Translations under genes and position numbers: made by a program
Notes under the pieces: generated by a model
What the model saw: the letters and a program-made list of their open reading frames with translations, nothing else
Told to the model about the DNA's origin: nothing
The model's database searches: none
NCBI GenBank assembly: GCA_946479035.1
Contig: CAMLDW010000051.1
Coordinates: forward strand, 1-14,955
Length of the DNA: 14,955 nucleotides
DNA from: an uncultured Chthonomonadaceae bacterium
Lineage (GTDB): Bacteria; Armatimonadota; Fimbriimonadia; Fimbriimonadales; Fimbriimonadaceae
Direction: 5' to 3'
Shown here: one piece after another, positions 6,880-13,180 of the stretch
Numbering within the stretch: position 1 is the first letter of the stretch
Layout of the letters: each line of letters begins with the position of its first letter

Positions 6880-7242
6880 GTGGTCAAGATTAGACTTAGA
6901 AGGATGGGCAACGCGCACAGGCCGTTTTACAGGGTCGTGGTCGCGCACAGCACGCGCGCCAGGGGCGGATCGTTCCACGAGCTCATCGGCACCTACAACC
7001 CGATAACGCAGCCCAAGCAGCTCGCGATCAACAAGGAGCGCGCGCTGCACTGGCTGATGGAGGGCGCGCAGCCGACCAACACGGTCGCCTACCTGCTCAA
7101 GAAAGAAGGCGTCCTGGACGAGTACTTTGCCAAGCGGCCGGCGGCGAAGGCCAACTACAAGTTCTTGGACAAGACCACGGGCCCGATGAGCAAGAAGTCG
7201 GTCGTGCAGGAGATGCCGGCGAGCGCCGAGGAGCAGCCATGA
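6880..7242 (+). CDS. rpsP: 30S ribosomal protein bS16
   Basis: A 120-residue bS16, a small-subunit protein needed for 30S assembly. The N-terminus reads VVKIRLRRMGNAHRPFYRVVV, written with initiator Met as MVKIRLRRMG; GTYNP at 38-42 is also typical. The start is GTG at 6880, with AGGA five bases upstream. The frame is open to 6799 but would run through the ffh 3' end and the hairpin, so the GTG is preferred. The protein is longer than the common 80-90 residues; the extra Lys/Ser/Glu-rich tail from about residue 98 is a known kind of lineage extension. The stop overlaps the khpA start by four bases (ATGA), indicating translational coupling. Confidence 0.97.
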   Translation: MVKIRLRRMGNAHRPFYRVVVAHSTRARGGSFHELIGTYNPITQPKQLAINKERALHWLMEGAQPTNTVAYLLKKEGVLDEYFAKRPAAKANYKFLDKTTGPMSKKSVVQEMPASAEEQP

Positions 7243-7481
7243 GCCTAAAGCCGTTCGTAGAGGCGCTGATCAAGGACCTGGTCGAAGAGCCGGACTCGGT
7301 CAACGTCGAGGAGGCCGACGACCGGGGCGTGAAGCTTTACAACGTGACCGTCGCGCCGAACGACGTCGGACGGATCATCGGCAAGGACGGGCGCGTGATC
7401 ACGTGCGTGCGGCACGTGGTCGGCGCCGCCGCCTCGAAGAGGCGCGAGAAAGCGGTCGTCAAAGTCCTCACCCAGGACTGA
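7239..7481 (+). CDS. khpA: KH-domain RNA-binding protein KhpA
   Basis: An 80-residue single KH-domain protein of the KhpA (YlqC) family, which binds RNA and in Gram-positive bacteria partners KhpB in cell-division and cell-size control. The GxxG loop is clear: GRIIGKDGR at 44-52 (G48-K-D-G51). Length is typical. It sits in its usual place between rpsP and rimM. It overlaps rpsP by four bases and leaves three bases before rimM, so it is surely co-translated. No separate Shine-Dalgarno is obvious, consistent with coupling. Confidence 0.95.
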   Translation: MSLKPFVEALIKDLVEEPDSVNVEEADDRGVKLYNVTVAPNDVGRIIGKDGRVITCVRHVVGAAASKRREKAVVKVLTQD

Positions 7482-7484
7482 CCT

Positions 7485-8012
7485 ATGCGGGCCGACCGCC
7501 CCCGCACCGAACCACCGGGCCACGTCCGAGTCGGTCAGGTCGTCGGAGCGTTCGGCGTGAAGGGGATGCTCAAGGTCTTGCCGCTCACCGATTTCGCCGA
7601 GCGGTTCGCGCCCGGTTCCCTCCTCTACCTCCACGGCGAACCGCGCAAAGTGCTCGAGGTTCACTGGCACAAGGGGCAGGCGCGCGTCCATCTGGAAGGG
7701 ATCAACACCGTGGAGGAGGCAAACGCACAGCAGTGGGCGCACCTGACCGTGCCTGAGCTTGACCGCCCCCGCCTGGGAGCAGACGAATTCTTCGCTGCCG
7801 ACCTCATTGGGATGTCAGTGGTCGAAAAAGGCATGCTGCTGGGTGTGGTGCAGGACGTCCTGCACGCTCCCGCGCAAGACCTGATCCAGATAGAAGGCGC
7901 TCTGATCCCTTGCGTGAAACAGTTCGTCAAGTCGGTGGACATGGTCGCGCGCAAGATCGATGTGGAGCTGATCGAAGGCATGCGCCCGGGCGACGGTTCG
8001 GAGGAACCGTGA
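7485..8012 (+). CDS. rimM: Ribosome maturation factor RimM
   Basis: A 175-residue 16S rRNA-processing and 30S assembly factor that binds uS19 during maturation of the 30S head. The N-terminal RimM barrel has VRVGQVVGAFGVKGMLKV at 14-31 and LTD at 34-36. A C-terminal PRC-barrel ends with LIPCVKQFVKSVD at 140-152, matching the family pattern LIPfv...v..vD. Length is normal. The ATG at 7485 follows khpA by three bases, and the stop overlaps the obg GTG start by four bases. In many bacteria trmD and rplS follow rimM; here obg does. Confidence 0.96.
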   Translation: MRADRPRTEPPGHVRVGQVVGAFGVKGMLKVLPLTDFAERFAPGSLLYLHGEPRKVLEVHWHKGQARVHLEGINTVEEANAQQWAHLTVPELDRPRLGADEFFAADLIGMSVVEKGMLLGVVQDVLHAPAQDLIQIEGALIPCVKQFVKSVDMVARKIDVELIEGMRPGDGSEEP

Positions 8013-9280
8013 ACTCGCACTTCATTGACGAAGCGGTCGTGACGCTCGCCAGTGGAGATGGCGGCGACGGGGCCGCGTCCTTCCACCGCGAAAAGCACGT
8101 GCCGCGCGGCGGGCCCAACGGCGCCGACGGCGGCCGCGGCGGCGACGTCGTACTAGTCGCCGACCAGCACGTGCGCACGCTCTACGATGTGAGGCTCCAC
8201 CGCCACTACAAGGCCGAAGACGGGTGCATGGCTCGCAACGACAAGAACGGCAAGGACGGCAAACCGATCGAAGTGCGCGTTCCTGTCGGAACGATCGTTA
8301 TCGACAGCGAGCTCGATGAACAGCTCATCGACCTCGACGTGCACGGGATGAAGTATGTCGCGTGCCGCGGGGGCCGCGGCGGGCTCGGCAACCTGCACTT
8401 TACGACCAGCGTGCGCCAGTCGCCGACGATCGCGCAGCACGGTGCGCCGGGCGAGACGCTCGTTGCGCGCCTAGAGATGAAGTTGCTGGCCGACGTCGGC
8501 CTGGTTGGGCTCCCCAACGCCGGCAAGAGCACCCTGCTGGGTGCGATAAGCGCCGCGAGGCCGAAGATCGCCGACTACCCCTTCACCACGCTCGAGCCAA
8601 ACCTTGGGGTCGTGAAGGCGGGTGACAAGACCTTCGTAGTCGCGGACCTGCCTGGCATGATCGAAGGAGCGAGCGAGGGCGTTGGGCTGGGGCACCGCTT
8701 CCTGAGGCACGCAGAAAGGACCCGCGTGCTCGTCCACGTCGTGGACGGCTTCCCTATCGACGGCTCGGACCCGATCGAGAACCTCCATACGATCGAGAAC
8801 GAGCTGGAGCTCTACTCAAAAGAGCTCAAAGGCAGGCGGACTGTGGTCGTGATGAACAAGACGGACGTCGCTCCGCCAGAGGACGTCGAGGTGATGCTCC
8901 AGTTCTTCCGAGAGGCCGGAGTCGAGGCCATGCCTGTTTCCGCGGCTACGGGATCCGGCCTCAAAGAGCTGATCTTCCGCGTCTCAGCGCTCCTCGACGA
9001 GGCGGAAAAGAAGGAGCCGGTCCACGTGCTGACTCCCGTGTTCCGCCGCACGACCAGCCCAAACTGGGAAGTGCTCAAGACCCCAGGCGGGTTCGAGGTC
9101 AAAGGCGAAAGGATCGAGCGCCTCGTCCATATGACGAGGCTGGAGGACCGCGACTCGCTTCGGTACTTGCACCGCCGCCTAGAACGCATCGGCGTGATCG
9201 GCAAGCTTCGTGAGATGGGCGTTGAAGAGGGCGACGCGGTCGACGTGGCCGGTTGGCAGTTCGAGTACCAGGACTGGTAG
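8009..9280 (+). CDS. obg: GTPase Obg (CgtA)
   Basis: A 423-residue essential GTPase of 50S ribosome assembly and stress signalling. The glycine-rich Obg fold occupies about 1-160 (SGDGGDG, RGGPNGADGGRGGDV). The G domain has GLPNAGKST at 167-175, DYPFTT at 189-194, DLPGMIEGA at 213-221, NKTD at 283-286 and SAATG at 311-315. A complete C-terminal OCT domain follows (about 342-423). The frame is open to 7910 inside rimM, but the family N-terminus begins at the GTG at 8009 (MNSHFIDEAVV). That start is preceded by GGAGGA and overlaps the rimM stop as GTGA. The stop abuts the nadD ATG with no gap. Confidence 0.98.
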   Translation: MNSHFIDEAVVTLASGDGGDGAASFHREKHVPRGGPNGADGGRGGDVVLVADQHVRTLYDVRLHRHYKAEDGCMARNDKNGKDGKPIEVRVPVGTIVIDSELDEQLIDLDVHGMKYVACRGGRGGLGNLHFTTSVRQSPTIAQHGAPGETLVARLEMKLLADVGLVGLPNAGKSTLLGAISAARPKIADYPFTTLEPNLGVVKAGDKTFVVADLPGMIEGASEGVGLGHRFLRHAERTRVLVHVVDGFPIDGSDPIENLHTIENELELYSKELKGRRTVVVMNKTDVAPPEDVEVMLQFFREAGVEAMPVSAATGSGLKELIFRVSALLDEAEKKEPVHVLTPVFRRTTSPNWEVLKTPGGFEVKGERIERLVHMTRLEDRDSLRYLHRRLERIGVIGKLREMGVEEGDAVDVAGWQFEYQDW

Positions 9281-9868
9281 ATGAAGTACGGCATTCTTGG
9301 AGGCACGTTCGACCCGCCGCACATCGGCCACATGCTCATCGCGCAGGAGGCGCGAAGACAGCTCGGACTGGACGAGGTCCTCTGGGTGCCCGCGAACAAG
9401 AACCCGATCAAGCGAGGGCGGCAGTCGTCGCCAAGGGCGCGGCTTGAGATGTGCAGGCTCGCGACCCAGGGGGTTGAGGGGATGGCGGTGAGCGACGTCG
9501 AGACGAGCCGAGGAGGCGAGAGCTACGCCGTCGACACCCTCGAAGAGCTCAAAATGGTGATGCCGGGCGACTACTGGTTCATCGCGGGGATGGACGCCGT
9601 CGCGCAGCTCCCGACCTGGAAGGACCCGGAACGGCTGCTTCAACTCTGTCGGCTGGCCGTGGTCACTAGGCCGGGCACCGACGCTCAGACGACCCTCTCC
9701 AGGCTCGGCGCCGAGGTCCAGAGGCACATCGACCTGCTCGAGACGGTCCCCAAGAGCGTTTCATCGTCTAATATCAGGGACATGGCGACGCGCGGCGACG
9801 ACTTTTCGCACCTCGTTGCGCCAGCCGTCTATGGGTACATCAAAGAAAACGAGCTCTACGAAGACTAG
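9281..9868 (+). CDS. nadD: Nicotinate-nucleotide adenylyltransferase NadD
   Basis: A 195-residue enzyme that joins nicotinate mononucleotide and ATP to give deamido-NAD in NAD biosynthesis. The nucleotidyltransferase motif GGTFDPPHIGH is at 7-17 (HIGH-type), FIAGMDAVAQLPTW at 100-113, and SSSNIR at 161-166 is the ISSTxIR-type motif. Length is normal. It starts immediately after the obg stop. The Obg-NadD-RsfS succession is a widespread gene order, supporting all three calls. Its 3' end overlaps the chosen rsfS start by 38 bases. Confidence 0.97.
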   Translation: MKYGILGGTFDPPHIGHMLIAQEARRQLGLDEVLWVPANKNPIKRGRQSSPRARLEMCRLATQGVEGMAVSDVETSRGGESYAVDTLEELKMVMPGDYWFIAGMDAVAQLPTWKDPERLLQLCRLAVVTRPGTDAQTTLSRLGAEVQRHIDLLETVPKSVSSSNIRDMATRGDDFSHLVAPAVYGYIKENELYED

Positions 9869-10226
9869 CAAAGACAGCATCGACGCGAAGAAGAAGTCGG
9901 ACATGATCATCCAGATCGCTGACGACATGAAGGCGCAAAGGATCGAAAACATCGACGTGCGGAAGAAGTCTTCGATCACCAGTAGGATGGTGGTCGTCTC
10001 CGGCACAAGCGAAACGCACGTGCGGTCCATAACGGAGAAGGTGCTCGAACGGATGCGCGAACAAGGGGTCAAGCCCTTGCGCAAACACTCGGGCCCTGGT
10101 ACGGGCTGGCTGCTGCTCGACTTCGGCGACGTGGTGTTCCACGCGATGCTTGAGGAAAAGCGGCAGTTCTACGACCTGGAGTCCCTGTGGAACGCGATGC
10201 CCGTCAACCCCGACCTGATCGAGTGA
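9831..10226 (+). CDS. rsfS: Ribosomal silencing factor RsfS (Iojap/YbeB)
   Basis: A 131-residue RsfS-family protein; the family binds uL14 on the 50S subunit and blocks subunit joining in starvation. The core is recognisable: IENIDVRKKSSI at 38-49, VVVSGTSETHVRSI at 54-67, GWLLLDFGDVVFHAM at 92-106 and FYDLESLW at 113-120. The segment usually written Asp-Tyr-Phe-Val-Ile is Ser-Arg-Met-Val-Val here. The start is uncertain. TTG at 9816, ATG at 9831 and ATG at 9903 are all in frame and none has a strong Shine-Dalgarno. I chose 9831 because 9903 would cut the first helix; the cost is a Lys/Ser/Thr-rich N-terminal extension overlapping nadD. Confidence 0.88.
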   Translation: MGTSKKTSSTKTSKDSIDAKKKSDMIIQIADDMKAQRIENIDVRKKSSITSRMVVVSGTSETHVRSITEKVLERMREQGVKPLRKHSGPGTGWLLLDFGDVVFHAMLEEKRQFYDLESLWNAMPVNPDLIE

Positions 10227-10228
10227 GC

Positions 10229-10939
10229 ATGCAAGACGAAGAGCCGAAGGAGCAAGAGCAGAAGAGCGAGCCCGAGCTGCCAGAGAAGCCGACGCCGGAA
10301 CAACTGGCCAGGGCGGAGTCGCTCTTGCAGCAGGCGTCCCTCGCCCGCATCCGCGGTCAAGGCTCGGTCGCGGAGCGCCTGCTCAAGGAGGCCGCCGAAG
10401 TCGCTCCAGGGTCTGCCGCCGTCCGCGCCGCGCTCGCGGACGAGCTGTGGAAGCGCAGCCAGTTCCGCAAGGCGCGCGACGAGTACAAGACCGCGCACCT
10501 GCTCGAGCCCGAGAACGCGCTCTACGAAACGAAGTGGGCGGAGTCGATCATCGGTTCCTCCGGCGATCCGCTCGCAATGCTGTCTGCCGGCACGGAGAAC
10601 TACGCGAGCGCAAAGACCGCTGCGTTCCTATCCATAATGCTGCCGGGCCTCGGGCAGCTCGTCTCAGGCGACAGGAACAACGGCATCGCGATGATGGTGA
10701 TGTGGGTCGGCGGGTGGGGCTGGGCCGCCGCGGTCCCCAACGGGCTCAACGGGTTCTTCCACCTCTTCGGCCAGAAGACGCACGTGGACTCCTTCAACCC
10801 GATCGTGCTCGTCCCGCTCGCGATCGTGGCGCTCGCTTGGCTGTGGGCCGTGATGTCTGCGAACTCGAAGGCTAAGACCGCCGTGCCACGTTCAATCGAG
10901 CGTCCAAAGCCGCCCGGCGAAGGCGGGTTCGAGGTCTAG
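10229..10939 (+). CDS. TPR-like membrane protein with C-terminal TM2/DUF5683-like segment
   Basis: A 236-residue protein of unknown function. Residues 1-25 are Glu/Lys/Pro-rich and disordered-looking. Residues 25-110 form helical pairs resembling tetratricopeptide repeats (AERLLKEAAEVAPGSAAVRAAL, then ARDEYKTAHLLEPENALYETK). From about 129 there are three hydrophobic stretches (131-146, 151-170, 192-211). The first carries SIMLPGLGQLVSGDRNNGI, a pattern seen in small membrane proteins of the TM2/DUF5683 type. The start could be GTG at 10223 (GTGA overlap with rsfS) or ATG at 10229; the two differ by two codons. It is the last gene of the plus-strand operon, and its TAG interlocks with the stop of the convergent translin-family gene. 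Function not inferred. Confidence 0.8.
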   Translation: MQDEEPKEQEQKSEPELPEKPTPEQLARAESLLQQASLARIRGQGSVAERLLKEAAEVAPGSAAVRAALADELWKRSQFRKARDEYKTAHLLEPENALYETKWAESIIGSSGDPLAMLSAGTENYASAKTAAFLSIMLPGLGQLVSGDRNNGIAMMVMWVGGWGWAAAVPNGLNGFFHLFGQKTHVDSFNPIVLVPLAIVALAWLWAVMSANSKAKTAVPRSIERPKPPGEGGFEV

Positions 10940-11571
10940 GGCCGGTTCTCCGCCTTTCGCAGCTCGTCCAGCAGCTCGCGCTGCACCTGTGTCATCGTGA
11001 GGTCGCTGCGCGTGCGCTCGAGCACGGCTCGCAGCGCGTCGCACGTGCGGCGCAGGCCGCCGGTGAGCGAGTCGGGATAGTCGAACGTGATCAGTTCGTC
11101 GTACACGCCCTCCATCTGGTCCAGCATCCGCGCGGCCTCGCTCAGGCTTCCGCCCCGCATTTCGTCCAAGACGTAACGGCGGCACTCGCTCGCCGCCTCG
11201 CCCAGTCCGTTGAGGTACGAGACGACGTCCGTGCCAAGCTCCTCGCAAGAGGGAACCGGGCGGTCGCGCACGATCGCCAGCACTGCGGCCGCCTCGACCA
11301 TCTCCTTCTCCGCGTCTTGCAAGTAAGAGGCGTAACGGACTGTCGGAAACGGCTCCATCTCTTTTCTCGCAGCGCCGCTCAGCGCGTGCGCGTCGAGCAA
11401 GAGCGCCTCTGCCTGGTCGAACTGGCGGCGGTGGACGTGGCGGATGCACTTCGAGGACGTCTGGATGAGCAGCCGGCACTTCTGCAGCGCGGCCTCGCGC
11501 ACCTTGTGCCTCCCGTCCATCTCCTGGCGCGCGCCGCCGAGCGCCTTCTCCCACCTTCCGTCGGCGCTCAC
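10936..11571 (-). CDS. Translin-family protein (translin/TRAX-like)
   Basis: A 211-residue, almost wholly helical protein matching the translin/TRAX family: RNA/DNA-binding proteins of eukaryotes and archaea, where TRAX supplies the RNase activity of the C3PO complex. Family landmarks are CIRHVHRRQFDQAEALL at 42-58, YLQDAEKEMVEA at 83-94, SYLNGLGEAASECRR at 118-132, MEGVYDEL at 153-160, FDYPDSLTGGLRR at 163-175 and LERTRSDL at 184-191. The acidic catalytic residues of TRAX (ExxE, then Asp and Glu) correspond to Glu90, Glu93, Glu125 and Glu129, so the usual Asp appears to be Glu. The start is GTG at 11571, overlapping the radC stop by four bases. It is the last gene of the rluD-radC-translin unit. 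RNA or single-stranded DNA binding is inferred from the family only. Confidence 0.82.
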   Translation of the reverse strand: MSADGRWEKALGGARQEMDGRHKVREAALQKCRLLIQTSSKCIRHVHRRQFDQAEALLLDAHALSGAARKEMEPFPTVRYASYLQDAEKEMVEAAAVLAIVRDRPVPSCEELGTDVVSYLNGLGEAASECRRYVLDEMRGGSLSEAARMLDQMEGVYDELITFDYPDSLTGGLRRTCDALRAVLERTRSDLTMTQVQRELLDELRKAENRP

Positions 11572-12233
11572 AGCAGCCCTTCCTTTTGCATGCTGAAGTA
11601 GCGGCCCTTGTCGCCGACGATGACGTGGTCGAGCAGCGGGATGTCGAGCAGCCTGCCGACCTCCGCGAGCTTCCTCGTCACGGCGATGTCCTCCGGGCTC
11701 GGCGCGGGATCGCCGCTCGGGTGGTTGTGCGCGACGATGAGTGCGGTCGCGTTCTCGCGCACCGCATGGCGGAAGACCTCTCGCGGGCCGACCACGCTCA
11801 TGTTCGCCGTGCCGATGTGCACGGTCTCCGTCGTGATCACCTGGTTCTTAGAGTCGAGGTACGCGGCGCAGAAGTGCTCCTGTTTGCGTCCGCCGATAAG
11901 GGGAGCAAAGATCGCGTAGGCGTCTTCGTGGCCATTGACAGACAGTGCCTCGCCGCGACCGGCCTCTTGCGCGCGCCTGCCGAGTTCGATTGCAGCCAGG
12001 CGCTGCAGCGCCTCGAACGGCTCGAGCCCGCTCGTGTCCCTTAAGTCCGCCTGGCCGATGTCGAGGATGCGCGCGCCTTCGTAGCGGCGCACCAACCGCT
12101 GCGCGTCCGCCTCGCACGCCGCGACGTCGCGCGGCTCCCGCGCGAGGATCAGGGCGAAGAGGTCGACGTTGTTCGAGCCGCGCACTCCGGCCCTTGTTAT
12201 GCGCTCGTATGCGCTGCCCGTTTCTATGGCCAT
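11568..12233 (-). CDS. radC: RadC-family JAB/MPN-domain protein
   Basis: A 221-residue member of the RadC (UPF0758) family. Despite the name, a direct DNA-repair role is not established. An N-terminal helical region occupies about 1-95. The C-terminal JAB/MPN domain carries the zinc-binding JAMM motif HNHPSGDPAPSPED, with His-x-His, Ser and Asp all present, and the upstream VHIGTANMSVVGPREVFRHAV segment typical of the family. Length is normal. The ATG at 12233 has GAGGTG eight bases upstream. It overlaps the end of the rluD-like gene by 10 bases, and its stop overlaps the translin-family start, so all three form one minus-strand unit. Confidence 0.94.
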   Translation of the reverse strand: MAIETGSAYERITRAGVRGSNNVDLFALILAREPRDVAACEADAQRLVRRYEGARILDIGQADLRDTSGLEPFEALQRLAAIELGRRAQEAGRGEALSVNGHEDAYAIFAPLIGGRKQEHFCAAYLDSKNQVITTETVHIGTANMSVVGPREVFRHAVRENATALIVAHNHPSGDPAPSPEDIAVTRKLAEVGRLLDIPLLDHVIVGDKGRYFSMQKEGLL

Positions 12234-13132
12234 CTCTCGAGCACCTCTTTGCTCACGTTTTCGCGCATCTCAAAGTCCGTCGGAGGCTGAGCATACACCG
12301 AGAGGCGATGGCCCGTTACGGGGTGGTCGAAGGAGAGCAGCGCCGCGTGAAGCTGCATCGGGCCCTCGTTCCAGGGCTTCTTCGCGTACTGCCTGTCGCC
12401 CTTGATCGGGTGGCCCGCGCTGGAGAGGTGCACGCGGATCTGGTGCGTCCGCCCAGTCTCGAGCCGGCATGCCACCAGCGACTGAGCGGAGGTGCACGAA
12501 AGCAGCCTGACGTGCGTGACCGCTTCCCTGCCGCCCTGCTTGACCGTCATCAGCGAAGGCACTCCAGGGTGCCTCCCGATAGGCTTGTCGATCGTGAACC
12601 TCTCGTGCTCCAGTCGCCCGTACACAATAGCCACGTAAACGCGGCCTGCGCGCTTCTCCTTGATCTGCGCCGCAAGCGAGCGGTGAACCGCGTCGGTCTT
12701 CGCCACGATCATTAGCCCAGTGGTCTCCTTGTCGAGCCGGTGGACGATGCCCGGCCGCCACGCGCCAGCCTCCGTGCTGAGCGCGTGCGAGCGTGCGAGC
12801 AGCGCGTTGACGAGCGTCGTCGGCCCGACGCCGGGCGCCGGGTGCGAGACCATGCCGCGCGGCTTGTTGACGACAAGAAGCTGCTCGTCCTCGTAGCAGA
12901 CGTCGAGCGGGATCTCGGCAGGCTCAAGGTTGTGCGGCTCCGGCTCCGGCACTTGTGCGACCTCGACGCTCTGCCCTTTGCTCAGCTCGAAGCTCGGCCT
13001 CGTGACCACTTTCCCGCCGACCGTCACGCCGCCCTCTCTGATCGCCTGCACGATCCGCGTACGGCTGTGCTCGGGCATCTTGCGGGCGACGAACCGATCT
13101 AGCCGCTCCTTGCCTTCGGCGGTCAGGGGCAT
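12224..13132 (-). CDS. rluD: RluD-family rRNA/tRNA pseudouridine synthase
   Basis: A 302-residue RluA/RluD-family pseudouridine synthase that isomerises specific uridines in 23S rRNA (or tRNA). An N-terminal S4 RNA-binding domain spans about 1-60 (RLDRFVARKM, then SRTRIVQAIREGGVTVGG). The catalytic motif HRLDKETTG is at 131-139, with the nucleophile Asp134. RTHQIRVHL and the PIKGDRQY segment follow, as in the family. Length is normal. Which uridines it modifies cannot be read from sequence, so the rluD symbol is by family similarity. The ATG at 13132 has no Shine-Dalgarno; a TAAACT -10 ends six bases upstream, which predicts a fully leaderless message. It is divergent from the ATP-grasp-like gene. 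Confidence 0.93.
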   Translation of the reverse strand: MPLTAEGKERLDRFVARKMPEHSRTRIVQAIREGGVTVGGKVVTRPSFELSKGQSVEVAQVPEPEPHNLEPAEIPLDVCYEDEQLLVVNKPRGMVSHPAPGVGPTTLVNALLARSHALSTEAGAWRPGIVHRLDKETTGLMIVAKTDAVHRSLAAQIKEKRAGRVYVAIVYGRLEHERFTIDKPIGRHPGVPSLMTVKQGGREAVTHVRLLSCTSAQSLVACRLETGRTHQIRVHLSSAGHPIKGDRQYAKKPWNEGPMQLHAALLSFDHPVTGHRLSVYAQPPTDFEMRENVSKEVLERWP

Positions 13133-13138
13133 CCAGCG

Positions 13139-13144
13139 AGTTTA
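13139..13144 (-). promoter_or_regulatory. -10 element (TAAACT), leaderless start of the rluD-like gene
   Basis: On the minus strand TAAACT is followed by just six bases (CGCTGG) and then ATG, placing the expected first transcribed base on the A of the start codon. It drives rluD-radC-translin. It is back to back with the plus-strand -10 at 13162-13167, within a 48-base divergent gap. Confidence 0.55.
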
Positions 13145-13161
13145 CATGGGCCGAGCGGTGA

Positions 13162-13167
13162 TAGAAT
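13162..13167 (+). promoter_or_regulatory. Extended -10 element (TGA-TAGAAT) for the ATP-grasp-like gene
   Basis: TAGAAT with an upstream TGN (TGATAGAAT) ends 13 bases before the ATG at 13181. An in-frame ATG at 13166 overlaps this hexamer and would lie at or before the transcription start, so 13181 is the better start. The predicted leader is about six bases. Confidence 0.5.
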
Positions 13168-13180
13168 GTGCTTCCACGGG

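Noticed and set aside
6891..6906. TAGACT seven bases before an in-frame ATG inside rpsP, resembling the leaderless-promoter pattern
   Set aside because: Starting at 6904 would remove the conserved MVKIRLRR N-terminus of bS16. The hexamer lies in coding sequence and is most likely coincidental.
7910..8008. 33-codon N-terminal extension of obg into rimM
   Set aside because: The extension is Arg-rich and unlike the Obg N-terminus. The GTG at 8009 has a good Shine-Dalgarno and begins the family sequence.
11945..12715. 256-codon plus-strand frame opposite radC and the rluD-like gene
   Set aside because: It is a shadow of two well-conserved minus-strand genes; the product is Arg-rich with no recognisable domain.
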